A stretch of DNA of 64,000 nucleotides from Micromonospora wenchangensis (GTDB lineage Bacteria > Actinomycetota > Actinomycetes > Mycobacteriales > Micromonosporaceae): assembly GCF_002210435.1 (NCBI RefSeq), contig NZ_MZMV01000033.1:1-64000 (forward strand), given 5' to 3'. Each line of letters begins with the position of its first letter. Position 1 is the first letter of the stretch. A program made the position numbers and the translations under genes. Below are positions 8,823-17,232 of the stretch, piece after piece. The notes under the pieces are model-generated. The model ran no database searches. It had not been told where the DNA came from and worked only from the letters and a program-made list of their open reading frames with translations.

Positions 8823-11159
8823 TCAGTCCGGCGGGAACCACGGTGTGAACGGCGTCGCGGTGACCGGTTCGCCGTTGAGCAGCAGCCGGCGCGGGGCGTC
8901 GTCGCCGACCACACCCAGCCGGCGGACCCGCAGCGGCCCGTCGGTGCGGACCCGCAGGGTGTCGCCGTCGCGCAACGCCTCCACCACGGTGTCGCCGTCG
9001 ACGTCGTGCAGCACCGTACGGGCGTCCACACCGCCCCAGCTGACCAGGGTGACGTCGTCGAACGGGCCGTCGCCGACGGTGCCTGAGGCCGCGACGAGCG
9101 GTACCAGCGCGCCGTGCCTGACGAACAGCGGCAGCCGGTGCAGCGGCACCACCACCCGCAGGTGCCGGCCGCCGCCGTGCCGTTCGCCGGTGCCGACGTC
9201 GATCCAGTCGTCGCCGGTGGGCAGGTAGACGGCCCGCCGCCCGGACGGGTCGGTGACCGGGGCGACGAGCAGGTCGGTGCCGAGCCGGTACTGCAGGTCG
9301 GTGGTCCACGCGGTCGGGTCCTCGGGGGTGTCGACGAGCAGCGCCCGCATCATCGGCGCGCCGGTGCGTGCCGCCTCCACCGCCGCCGACCACAGGTACG
9401 GCATCAGCCGGTAGCGCAGCCGCAGCGCGGCGACCGCGTCGCGTTCGGCCTCGGCGGGGAAGTCCCAGGGCAGCCGGCTGGTGGTGCCGTGCAGCCGGAC
9501 CAGCGGCGACAGCGCCCCGAACTGGGTCCACCGCACGTACAGGTCCGCCTCGGGGGTGCCGTGGAAGCCGCCGGTGTCGTGACTCCAGAACGGCACCCCG
9601 GACAGCCCGTGCGACAGGCCGCCGCGCAGGGTGCTGGCCAGGCCGGGCCAGGTGGCGTTGACGTCGCCGCTCCACTGCGCGCTGTGCCGCTGCCCGCCCA
9701 GGTACGACGAGCGGGCCCACACCGTGCGGTGCCCGGCGACCTCCTCGGTGAGGTCGGCGACGATGTCGTTGAACAGCAGGGTGTAGACGTTGTGCAGTTC
9801 GACGCCGGTCGTGCCGTTGTGCGCCACCGCGTCGGCCGGCACCGCCTCGGCGAAGTCGGTCTTGAACACCGCCACCCCCTGTTCCAGCAGGGGGCGCAGC
9901 AGTGCCCGGAACCAGGCGACGGCGTCGGGGTTGGTGAAGTCGACGATGGCGCTGGCCGGGTAGCTGCCGTGCCACACGTCCGCCACGTACGTGCTGCCGT
10001 CGGCGCGGTGCAGGAAGTAGCCGGCGCGCGCCGCGTCGGCGTAGAGCGGGCTGTCGGTCATCAGGTACGGGTTCATCCACAGGCACACCCGGAAGCCCTG
10101 CCCGGTGAGGGTGGCCAGCATCCCGGCCGGGTCGGGGAACGCCTCGTCGTCCCAGCGCAGCTCCGACCAGCGGCCGGCGACCTGCCAGTAGCAGTCCAGG
10201 TGCAGCACGTCGCAGGGGATGTCGCGGTCCCGGATGCGGCGGGCCCGCTCCAGCACCCGCTGCTGGCTGTCGGGGTAGAACCCGGAGGAGATCCACGCCC
10301 CGAAGGCCCACTTCGGCGGCAGGTACGGCCGGCTGGTCAGCTCGTCGAACCGGTCCAGCACCTCGACGGGGGTGGGGCCGGCGAGCACGTAGTAGTCGAG
10401 CAGGTCGTCGGGGACGAGGATCTGCACGGCGCTGTGGGTGGACTGGCAGACGTCGAACTGCACCGGCATGCCGCTGTCGACGAGCACCCCGTAGCCCCGG
10501 TCGGACAGGTAGAACGGCACGTTCTTGTGGGACCGGTCGGACTCCCCGCCGAAGGCGTCGTAGTTCCACATCAGGACCCGTTGGCCGCGCTTGTCCAGCG
10601 GGGTGAACTTCTCCCCGAAGCCGACGAACCGTTCGTCGCCGAACGCCACGAAGCTCTCGTGCCAGGCGACGGGCGCGCCGTCGACGCTGCTGCGGCCGAA
10701 CGGCAGGGTGCGGCGTCGGCCGCTGATGTCCCGGGTGCCCGGGTCCTGGTCGAGCAGCACCCGCCCGTCGGGGGTGAGGAACCGCAGGTGCCAGGGGTCG
10801 AGGCGGATCTCGGCGACGACCGCTCCGGCGTCGATGAGCACGTGGGTGTCGTCCACGGTGATCGCGGCGGGGTGGGGCCGGGGGTGGACCAGGGGCAACG
10901 CGCGGGCCGAGCGGCTGCGGGCCTGCGGGTCCTCGGCGAGCCGGACCCGGATCACGCCGTGTCCGGCGGTGTCGACGCGGACCACCAGGCTGCCGCCGTC
11001 GGACAGGGCGGCCTTGACGGTGACCCCGTGCTCGTCGGTGGCGACGACCTCGGCCCGGCCGACGGTGGCGACCCCGTCCTCGCCCGGTTCCCGTACGGGC
11101 AGGTCGGGCGGGTCGGCCACGAACGTCTCGTACGGGACCAGTGGCGGTCGGTACGGCAT
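8823..11159 (-). CDS. GH31-family alpha-glycosidase (alpha-xylosidase type)
   Basis: A 778-residue cytoplasmic enzyme. The N-terminal beta-sandwich contains GFGEKFTPLDKRG (about 180-192). The barrel carries the nucleophile motif VFKTDFAEAV (D435), of the KTDFGE kind seen in YicI-type alpha-xylosidases, and the acid/base motif WSGDVNATW (D499); the 64-residue spacing between the two aspartates is normal for this group. The ATG at 11159 follows GAGGAG. It is divergently transcribed from the GH42 gene across a 156-bp regulatory region. Alpha-xylosidase activity on xyloglucan oligosaccharides is inferred from the motif and the neighbours; alpha-glucosidase cannot be excluded. Confidence 0.88.
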   Translation of the reverse strand: MPYRPPLVPYETFVADPPDLPVREPGEDGVATVGRAEVVATDEHGVTVKAALSDGGSLVVRVDTAGHGVIRVRLAEDPQARSRSARALPLVHPRPHPAAITVDDTHVLIDAGAVVAEIRLDPWHLRFLTPDGRVLLDQDPGTRDISGRRRTLPFGRSSVDGAPVAWHESFVAFGDERFVGFGEKFTPLDKRGQRVLMWNYDAFGGESDRSHKNVPFYLSDRGYGVLVDSGMPVQFDVCQSTHSAVQILVPDDLLDYYVLAGPTPVEVLDRFDELTSRPYLPPKWAFGAWISSGFYPDSQQRVLERARRIRDRDIPCDVLHLDCYWQVAGRWSELRWDDEAFPDPAGMLATLTGQGFRVCLWMNPYLMTDSPLYADAARAGYFLHRADGSTYVADVWHGSYPASAIVDFTNPDAVAWFRALLRPLLEQGVAVFKTDFAEAVPADAVAHNGTTGVELHNVYTLLFNDIVADLTEEVAGHRTVWARSSYLGGQRHSAQWSGDVNATWPGLASTLRGGLSHGLSGVPFWSHDTGGFHGTPEADLYVRWTQFGALSPLVRLHGTTSRLPWDFPAEAERDAVAALRLRYRLMPYLWSAAVEAARTGAPMMRALLVDTPEDPTAWTTDLQYRLGTDLLVAPVTDPSGRRAVYLPTGDDWIDVGTGERHGGGRHLRVVVPLHRLPLFVRHGALVPLVAASGTVGDGPFDDVTLVSWGGVDARTVLHDVDGDTVVEALRDGDTLRVRTDGPLRVRRLGVVGDDAPRRLLLNGEPVTATPFTPWFPPD

Positions 11160-11193
11160 CGGCGTCTCCTCGGGAGCGTTTTCCGGCGGTACC

Positions 11194-11224
11194 GACAGTT
11201 TCTTTGCTTTCCCAACGAACTGTC
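11194..11224. promoter_or_regulatory. Inverted repeat in the GH31/GH42 divergent region
   Basis: GACAGTT (11194-11200) and AACTGTC (11218-11224) are perfect inverted 7-mers separated by 17 bases. A TTGACA on the minus strand (11226-11221) overlaps the right arm, so a bound regulator would cover a GH31 promoter. Two direct GATTGAC copies (11238 and 11258), 20 bp apart, lie on the GH42 side. Confidence 0.4.
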
Positions 11225-11259
11225 AACGAGCGACTTCGATTGACCAGCGATCAACCCGA

Positions 11260-11288
11260 TTGACATGGGTAAATCGTCTCCATAGTTT
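11260..11288 (+). promoter_or_regulatory. Promoter of the GH42 gene
   Basis: TTGACA (11260-11265) and TAGTTT (11283-11288) are separated by exactly 17 bp, a strong housekeeping-sigma promoter. The expected start site near 11295 leaves a leader of about 20-30 bases. The -35 box is part of the second GATTGAC repeat. Confidence 0.65.
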
Positions 11289-11315
11289 GGACGCCTATCA
11301 AACAAAGTCGACGGG

Positions 11316-13409
11316 ATGGTGGGTATGTGGGACGACGGGCGGCTCTGCCACGGCGGTGACTACAACCCCGAGCAGTGGCCCGCCGCCACCTGGCGCGAGG
11401 ACGTCGCCCTGATGCGCCGGGCCCGGATCAACCTGGTCACCGTCGGCGTGTTCGCCTGGTCCCGGCTCGAACCGGCCCCCGGCCGCTACGACTTCGGCTG
11501 GCTCGACGAGGTGCTGGACCTGCTGCACGACGGCGGCATCCGGGTCGCCCTGGCCACCCCCACCGCCTCCCCGCCGCCCTGGTTCTCCCTCGCGCACCCC
11601 GACGCGCTGCCGGTCACCGCCGACGGCGTCCGGCTGCACCACGGCAGCCGCGACACGTACTGCGCCGCCGCCCCCGCCTACCGGGCCGCCGCCCGGGGCA
11701 TCGCCGCCACCCTCGCCGCCCGCTACGCCCACCACCCGGCCGTCGCGCTGTGGCACGTGCACAACGAGTACGGCACCACCTGCCACTGCCCGCACGCCGA
11801 GGCCGCGTTCCGCCGCTGGCTCGTCGAACGCCACGGCGACCTGGACACCCTCAACGCCGCCTGGGCCACCAGCTTCTGGAGCCAGCACTACACCGACTGG
11901 GCGTACGTGAGCACCCCCCGGGCCACCCAGTACCTCGGCAACCCCGGCCAACTGCTGGACTTCCGGCGGTTCTGGTCCGACACCCTGCTCGCCGCGTACG
12001 TCGAACAACGCGACCTGCTCACCGCGGCCAACCCGGCGCTGCCGGTCACCACCAACTACGTCCTCGGCGACTGGGTGCCGGTCGACCACGCCCGCTGGGC
12101 GGCCGAGGTGGACCTGGTCGCCGTCGACCACTACCCGTCGGCCGTCGACGGCGGCGCCGAGGAACAGACGGCCCTCGCCGCCGACCTGGCGCGCGGCTGG
12201 GCGCGACACGGCCGCCGCCGGGCCGCCACCCGACGCGGCGCGGCCCCCGCCGCCGGGCCGGCCACCTGGCTGCTGATGGAGAGCGCCGCCAGCCAGATCC
12301 ACACCACCGGCCGCTCGCACACCAAGGAACCCGGCCGGATGGCCCGGCACAGCCTGTCCCACGTCGCCCGGGGCTCCCGGGGGGCGATGTTCTTCCAGTG
12401 GCGCGCCCCGGCCGGCGGCGCGGAACGCTTCCACTCCGCGCTGGTGCCGCACACCGGCCCCGACACCCGGGTCTTCCGCGAAACGGTCCGTCTCGGCGAG
12501 CACCTCGACCGGCTCGCCGAGGTCACCGCCGGCGAGGTGACCGCGTCGGTCGCGTTGGCCTTCGACGCCGCCAGCGGCTGGGCGCTGCGCCACCCAGGGA
12601 TGCCCTCGACCCTGCTCGACGGGCACGCCGAACTGGCCGCCGCGCACCGGGCGCTGTGGCGGGCCGGGTACGGCTGCGACGTCGTCGTGCCCGGCGACCC
12701 GCTCGACCGGCACCGGCTGCTCGTCCTGCCCGCCGTCTACCTGGCCGACGACGCCACCGCCGGCTGGGTCCGCGCCCACGTCGAGGCGGGCGGGCACCTG
12801 CTGGTCGGCTACCTCAGCGGGGTCGCCGACCAGCACGGCCGGGTGCACCTCGGCGGCTACCCCGGCGCGTACCGGGACCTGCTCGGCCTGCGGGTGGAGG
12901 AGTTCCACCCGCTCGCCGCCGACGAACAGGTGCTGCTCTCCGGCGGCGGGACCGGCCGGGTCTGGTCGGAGACCGTCCACCTGTGCGGCGCCGAACCGGT
13001 CGGCACGTACGTCGGCGGCGTGCTCGACGGCCGACCGGCGGTGACCCGGCACCGCATCGGCGACGGCACCGCCTGGTACCTGTCGACCCGGCCCGACGAC
13101 CGCACCTACCGCCGGCTGCTCACCGAGGTGGCCCGGACCGCCGGCATCGCCCCCGTCTGCCCGGACGCCCCACCCGGCGTGGAGGCGGTGCGCCGCGCCG
13201 GCCCGCAGGCGAGCTGGCTGTTCCTGCTCAACCACACCGACCGGCCGCAGCGGGTGCCCGCCACCGGCATCGACCTGCTCACCGACGCCCCCGCCGACGG
13301 CACGGTGGTCCTGCCGGCCGGCGGCGTCGCGGTGATCCGCGAGCAATCGGCCCCGATGGCGTCCGTCACAGCCACTCCGCCGATGACCGACCGGACCCCG
13401 CCCGCCTAA
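11316..13409 (+). CDS. GH42-family beta-galactosidase
   Basis: A 697-residue enzyme with the GH42 opening GGDYNPEQWP, the acid/base motif WHVHNEYG (E151), a nearby CHCPH cysteine group that may bind zinc, and the nucleophile in LLMES (E322); a trimerisation domain (about 390-600) and a C-terminal beta domain follow. GH42 enzymes remove terminal beta-galactose, often from plant oligosaccharides. No signal peptide is present. Both ATG 11316 and ATG 11325 are possible starts; the second has GACGGG at better spacing. It stands opposite GH31 and probably shares its control. Removing galactose from the L and F side chains of xyloglucan would fit the locus. Confidence 0.9.
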   Translation: MVGMWDDGRLCHGGDYNPEQWPAATWREDVALMRRARINLVTVGVFAWSRLEPAPGRYDFGWLDEVLDLLHDGGIRVALATPTASPPPWFSLAHPDALPVTADGVRLHHGSRDTYCAAAPAYRAAARGIAATLAARYAHHPAVALWHVHNEYGTTCHCPHAEAAFRRWLVERHGDLDTLNAAWATSFWSQHYTDWAYVSTPRATQYLGNPGQLLDFRRFWSDTLLAAYVEQRDLLTAANPALPVTTNYVLGDWVPVDHARWAAEVDLVAVDHYPSAVDGGAEEQTALAADLARGWARHGRRRAATRRGAAPAAGPATWLLMESAASQIHTTGRSHTKEPGRMARHSLSHVARGSRGAMFFQWRAPAGGAERFHSALVPHTGPDTRVFRETVRLGEHLDRLAEVTAGEVTASVALAFDAASGWALRHPGMPSTLLDGHAELAAAHRALWRAGYGCDVVVPGDPLDRHRLLVLPAVYLADDATAGWVRAHVEAGGHLLVGYLSGVADQHGRVHLGGYPGAYRDLLGLRVEEFHPLAADEQVLLSGGGTGRVWSETVHLCGAEPVGTYVGGVLDGRPAVTRHRIGDGTAWYLSTRPDDRTYRRLLTEVARTAGIAPVCPDAPPGVEAVRRAGPQASWLFLLNHTDRPQRVPATGIDLLTDAPADGTVVLPAGGVAVIREQSAPMASVTATPPMTDRTPPA

Positions 13410-13412
13410 CCT
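13407..13412 (+). promoter_or_regulatory. -10 box TAACCT, leaderless start of 13420 gene
   Basis: TAACCT includes the TAA stop of the GH42 gene and is followed seven bases later by the GTG at 13420. No Shine-Dalgarno sequence is present in between, so a leaderless mRNA is likely. Confidence 0.35.
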
Positions 13413-13419
13413 TGCCCCG

Positions 13420-14706
13420 GTGGGAACGAGGAACACGGCGGCACCGCCCGCGCTGCCGCTCTGGCCGCTGTACCTGATGTTCGCGGCGATGCCGCTGTGG
13501 TGGCTGCTCGGCGGCCTCTACCTCGGCTGGACGCTGTTCGGGACGCTGCTGGCGGTGGTCCTGCTCACCCACGGCCGGGTGGCGTGGCCACCCGGCTCCG
13601 CGCTGTGGTTCGTCCTCGTCGGTCTCATCGTGGTCAGCGCCACCCGGCTGGAGAAGGCCAGCAGCCTGCTCGTCTACGGCCTGCGGCTGGGCTTCGTCCT
13701 CACCGCCCTCGTGGTCTACCTGTACGTCTACACCGCCGCCCGGCAGGGGGCCCGCTGGGACCGGCTGTTCCAGCCCGTGCTGTTCTTCTGGCTGGCGATG
13801 GTGGCGCTCGGCTGGGTCGGCGTGCTGGCCCCCCGGCTGGCGCTGACCACCCCGGTGGAGGTGCTGCTGCCCGACGGGCTGGCCGGGCAGCGGATGATCC
13901 GGGCGGTCACCCACGTGCACTCCACCGAGTTCAACCCCACCGGCCGCAACCCGTACTACCGGACGGCCGCCCCGTACCCGTACACCAACAACTGGGGTAC
14001 CGGGTTCGCGTTGCTGGTGCCGTGCGTGCTGGCGTACCTGTCGGCGGTGCGCACCGGGCCGCTGCGCCGGGTGCTGCTGGTGTCCCTGCCGTTGGCGCTG
14101 GTGCCGGCGTTCCTCACCCTCAACCGGGGCATGTTCGTCGGCCTCGGGGTGGGCCTGGTCTACCTCGGCCTGCGCGCCCTGGTGCGCGGCGACGTCCGGC
14201 TGATCGGCACGATCACCGCCGGGGTGGCCGTGGCCTGGGTGGTCACCCTGGTCGTCCCGGTCGGCGACATGATCATGAACCGGGTAGAGAACACCGACTC
14301 GACCCGCGACCGCGCCGACCTGTACCGGCAGACCCTCGACGCCGTCCTGCACTCGCCGCTGCTCGGCTACGGCGCCCCGCGCAGCGCCGACACCACCACC
14401 GGCGCGGAACCCCTCGGTACCCAGGGCCAGGTCTGGTTGACCATGTACAGCCACGGCATCCCCGCCCTGCTGACGCTGCTGGCCCTGCTCGTGGTGCTGG
14501 TCCGCAGCACCGCCGTCGCGGTGTCCGCGGCCGGCAGGTGGCTGAGCGTGGTGCCGGTGGTCGCCCTCGCCCTCGCCCCGTTCTACGGCTTCACCGACAT
14601 GAACCTGTCGGTGATGTTCTACGCGATCGGGCTGGCCGTGGCCGCGGTCGACGGCCCGGTGAACCGGGAACTACCGACGGCGGCACCCCGGCCGTCACCG
14701 GTCTGA
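13420..14706 (+). CDS. O-antigen ligase-like (Wzy_C-type) polytopic membrane protein
   Basis: A 428-residue protein with roughly ten hydrophobic segments spread over its length. A large loop after the sixth (about residues 150-190, with VTHVHSTEFNPTGRNPYY) and the later segments LNRGMFVGLGVGLVYLGLR and HSPLLGYGAPRSAD are typical of the O-antigen ligase/polymerase family, which handles lipid-linked glycans on the outer face of the membrane. In a Gram-positive actinobacterium it would serve an exopolysaccharide or cell-wall glycan; no glycosyltransferases lie next to it, so the substrate is unknown. The GTG start at 13420 is 10 bp after the GH42 stop and appears leaderless. Confidence 0.7.
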   Translation: MGTRNTAAPPALPLWPLYLMFAAMPLWWLLGGLYLGWTLFGTLLAVVLLTHGRVAWPPGSALWFVLVGLIVVSATRLEKASSLLVYGLRLGFVLTALVVYLYVYTAARQGARWDRLFQPVLFFWLAMVALGWVGVLAPRLALTTPVEVLLPDGLAGQRMIRAVTHVHSTEFNPTGRNPYYRTAAPYPYTNNWGTGFALLVPCVLAYLSAVRTGPLRRVLLVSLPLALVPAFLTLNRGMFVGLGVGLVYLGLRALVRGDVRLIGTITAGVAVAWVVTLVVPVGDMIMNRVENTDSTRDRADLYRQTLDAVLHSPLLGYGAPRSADTTTGAEPLGTQGQVWLTMYSHGIPALLTLLALLVVLVRSTAVAVSAAGRWLSVVPVVALALAPFYGFTDMNLSVMFYAIGLAVAAVDGPVNRELPTAAPRPSPV

Positions 14707-14720
14707 GCGGGTCAGCCGGT
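14697..14720. terminator. Hairpin between convergent 13420 gene and lysE-like gene
   Basis: ACCGG-T-CTGA pairs with TCAG-CCGGT (nine pairs, one bulged T) around a 5-base loop. It overlaps both stop codons. Confidence 0.45.
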
Positions 14721-15362
14721 CGCCACCGCGGCCCGGGACCGGTCCGCCGCGATCCGCACCGCCATCGCGGCGAGCACGCTGCCGGTCACCCACCGCTGGA
14801 CCCGCGCCCAACCCGGCCGGCGCACCAGGAACGCCGACACGGAGCCGGCGGTCAGCACGATCAGCGTGTTCACCGTCAACGCGACGGTGATCTGGGTGCC
14901 GCCGAGCAGCAGGCTCTGCACCGCCACGTCACCCCGGGCCGGGTCGACGAACTGCGGCAGCAACGACACGTACAGGATGGCGATCTTGGGGTTGAGCAGG
15001 TTGGTGAGCAGGCCCATGGCGAACAGCCGGCGCGTTCGGTCCACCGGCAGCTCCTGCGGCGTGAACGCCGAGCGCCCACCCGGGCGCAGCGTCCGCCACG
15101 CCAACCACAGCAGGTACGCCGCCCCGGCCAGCTTCACCACCGTGTACAGCGGCGGCACCAGCACGAAGACCGTGGCGATGCCGGCGACGGCGGCGGCCAG
15201 GTAGACGCCGAACCCGGCGGCCACCCCGAGCAGCGACACCAGCCCGGCCCGGCGGCCCTGGCTGACCGACCGGGACACCAGGTAGACCATGTTCGGCCCC
15301 GGGGTGAGCACCAGACCGAGCGCCACCAGGGCGATTCCCGCCACCGCACCGACCGTGACCAT
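14712..15362 (-). CDS. LysE/RhtB-family amino-acid exporter
   Basis: A 216-residue membrane protein with six hydrophobic segments and the family signature near the N-terminus, LGLVLTPGPNMVYLVSRSVSQGRRAG split over helix I and the first loop, plus FAMGLLTNLLNPKIAILY in the middle. LysE/RhtB proteins export basic or neutral amino acids such as lysine, homoserine or threonine; which one cannot be told here. ATG 15362 is preferred over an upstream in-frame start because homology begins at MVTVGAVAG. It converges on the 13420 gene. Confidence 0.88.
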   Translation of the reverse strand: MVTVGAVAGIALVALGLVLTPGPNMVYLVSRSVSQGRRAGLVSLLGVAAGFGVYLAAAVAGIATVFVLVPPLYTVVKLAGAAYLLWLAWRTLRPGGRSAFTPQELPVDRTRRLFAMGLLTNLLNPKIAILYVSLLPQFVDPARGDVAVQSLLLGGTQITVALTVNTLIVLTAGSVSAFLVRRPGWARVQRWVTGSVLAAMAVRIAADRSRAAVATG

Positions 15363-15484
15363 CGCCGCCCCCGTCCCGTCGTCCCCGCCCCGCACCCTAC
15401 GCCGCGCCGCCGTCCGGCGACGCCCCGTGGTGCCCGACCCCGGCGGGGCTTCCGGACGGGCGGGGCAGCGGCCACACTGCTCAG

Positions 15485-16033
15485 ATGTCTGTGACCCTGC
15501 GGGCCGCCCCCACCGTCACCGCACCCGGACTGCTCCTGCGCTGCTGGCGCGACGACGACGTCGACGCGTTGGTCGAGGCGCACCGGGACCCGGAGCTGCG
15601 GGCCCGGACCCGTAACCCGCTGACCACCCCGGCACAGGCCAGACGCTGGGTCGACGGCAACCGGCAGGGCTGGGCGGCGGGCCGCCGGTTCAGCTTCGCC
15701 GTCTGCGAACCCACCTCCGACGGCGACCGGGTGGTCGGCTGCGTGCTGCTCAAGGACGTGGTGCCGGGCCGCGCCGACGCGGAGGTCGGCTACTGGACGG
15801 CCGGACCGGCGCGCGGCCGTCAGGTGGCGCCCCGGGCGGTGGACGCGGTGAGCCGGTGGGCGTTCACCCGGTTCGCCGCGACCGGGCTCGCCCGCCTGGA
15901 GTTGCTGCACCAGCTGGACAACCCGGCGTCCTGCCGGGTGGCGGAGAAGAGCGGTTTCCCGTTCGTCGAGGTGCTGCCCGCCCGGCCGCCGTTCCCCCTC
16001 GACGGGCACCGCCACGTGCGGCACCACCGCTGA
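15485..16033 (+). CDS. GNAT-family N-acetyltransferase
   Basis: A 182-residue protein of RimJ/RimL-like type: LLLRCWRDDDVDALVEAHRDPELR at the start, the substrate-side strand VVGCVLLKDV, EVGYWTAGPARGRQVAPRAV for the acetyl-CoA loop, and LELLHQLDNPASCRVAEKSGF, the usual end of this subgroup. The acceptor is probably an amine or a protein N-terminus, not identifiable here. The acetyl-CoA loop reads RGRQVA where RGxGxA/G is normal, a small deviation. The ATG is preceded by CACACT six bases upstream rather than a ribosome-binding site. Confidence 0.85.
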   Translation: MSVTLRAAPTVTAPGLLLRCWRDDDVDALVEAHRDPELRARTRNPLTTPAQARRWVDGNRQGWAAGRRFSFAVCEPTSDGDRVVGCVLLKDVVPGRADAEVGYWTAGPARGRQVAPRAVDAVSRWAFTRFAATGLARLELLHQLDNPASCRVAEKSGFPFVEVLPARPPFPLDGHRHVRHHR

Positions 16034-16114
16034 ACCCGGGGAATGCCGCCCGCCCCGCGGGCGCTGCACCGGTGACGGCCGGGCGGATACGGTGGCGGGG
16101 GAGGTGTCCTGAGG

Positions 16115-16591
16115 ATGGTGGACGCGTGGGAGGCCTCGGTCGAGGCGCAGATCCGCAGCGCCCAGGAACGGGGCGAGTTCGACAACCTGCCCGGCATGGG
16201 CAAGCCGATCCCCGGCCGCGACGTCCCCTACGACGAGTCCTGGTGGATCACGAGTTTCCTGGAACGGGAGGCGCTGCCCACCGACCTGCTGCTGCCCACC
16301 CCGTTGCAGTTGCGCCGCCGGGTCGAGCAGGTGCCCGACGAGGTCCGTGACCTGCCCACCGAGGAGTCGGTCCGGGAGTTCGTCGGGCTGCTCAACCAGG
16401 AGATCGTGGCGTGGCTGCGGTATCCCGCGGGGCCCCGGGTGGCGGTCCGCCCGGTCGACACCGAGGCGGTGCTGCGCCAGTGGCGGGCCCACCGCGCCAC
16501 CCGTGCCGTCCCCGCTGCGTCCGCTCCGACGCCCGCGCCGCCGGCACGACGCCCCCGGTTCCGCTGGCCGTGGCGGCGACCGCCGGGGTAG
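16115..16591 (+). CDS. DUF1992 (DnaJ-homologue subfamily C member 28-like) protein
   Basis: A 158-residue protein with the DUF1992 core at residues 5-70: EAQIRSAQERGEFDNLPGMGKPIPG, where the GxFDNLPGxGKPL segment is diagnostic. The family is widespread, small and cytoplasmic; its biochemical role is not established. The tail from about residue 115 is rich in A, P and R and probably disordered, ending in RPRFRWPWRRPPG. A GGGGGAGG stretch lies about 10 bases upstream of the ATG. It converges on the next gene with a 9-bp gap. Confidence 0.85.
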   Translation: MVDAWEASVEAQIRSAQERGEFDNLPGMGKPIPGRDVPYDESWWITSFLEREALPTDLLLPTPLQLRRRVEQVPDEVRDLPTEESVREFVGLLNQEIVAWLRYPAGPRVAVRPVDTEAVLRQWRAHRATRAVPAASAPTPAPPARRPRFRWPWRRPPG

Positions 16592-16600
16592 CCGCCGGGG

Positions 16601-17185
16601 TCAGTCGACGGCGGCCCGCCAGGTCCACGTGGTGCGCCGGGGCCGCTCACCCAGGGTGGCCCGCCCGGTCATCCAGAGCAGCACGTCGGCCGGATCACCG
16701 GCGGGTGCGTCGGGGAACAGCCGCCCCAGCACCGCCGCGCTGGGCGTCGTCGGCGGCCGCCACGGCACGCCGAGCCCCCGGGTGATGTCGTACGTGTGCA
16801 GCAGCGTCTCGGCGATGCCCATGGCGGCGAAGCCGGCCGGGTCGCAGGGCCCCCAGTGCCAGGCACGGGTGTGTGCGGGGACGGTGTCGAGCGCGGCGGC
16901 GAGCAGCCCCCCGCAGGCGGCCACCACGACCAGCACCTGTGCCGGGGTGGCGTCGGGGTGTACCCGCAGGTCGAGCGGGAGGTACCCGGTGTCGGGCCGG
17001 CCGGTGAGCTGGGTGGCGTAGCCGAGCAGGTCGTGGGCGATGTGCGCGGCGGTGGTCCAGCACGACCAGTCCAGGTCCTCGGCGGGGCCGGTCCAGTCCC
17101 GGTCGGTGTACGGGCCGAGCGTGCGGGTCAGTTCGTCGACGGCGTCCCGGACCCCGCGACCGGTCAGCCGTTCCTCGGTGGGCAT
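16601..17185 (-). CDS. Mycothiol-dependent maleylpyruvate isomerase-like (MDMPI/DinB-fold) protein
   Basis: A 194-residue protein with the four-helix DinB/MDMPI fold seen in many actinobacterial proteins: RGVRDAVDELTRTLGPYTDRDW, TTAAHIAHDLLGYA and MGIAETLLHTYDITRGLG. The histidines in HIAHD and HTYD are the likely metal ligands. Relatives include mycothiol-dependent isomerases and transferases; this one is not assigned further. ATG 17185 begins with MPTEERLTG and has GAGGA nine bases upstream. It follows the NmrA gene on the same strand by 47 bp and may be co-transcribed with it. Confidence 0.75.
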   Translation of the reverse strand: MPTEERLTGRGVRDAVDELTRTLGPYTDRDWTGPAEDLDWSCWTTAAHIAHDLLGYATQLTGRPDTGYLPLDLRVHPDATPAQVLVVVAACGGLLAAALDTVPAHTRAWHWGPCDPAGFAAMGIAETLLHTYDITRGLGVPWRPPTTPSAAVLGRLFPDAPAGDPADVLLWMTGRATLGERPRRTTWTWRAAVD

Positions 17186-17232
17186 GCGACCGATCCTCGC
17201 ACCGCCGTGCCCCGCGCGCCGGGTCGTGCGGT

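Noticed and set aside
9114..11243. Plus-strand frame of 709 codons
   Set aside because: Shadow of the GH31 gene; repetitive V, G, Q, R composition.
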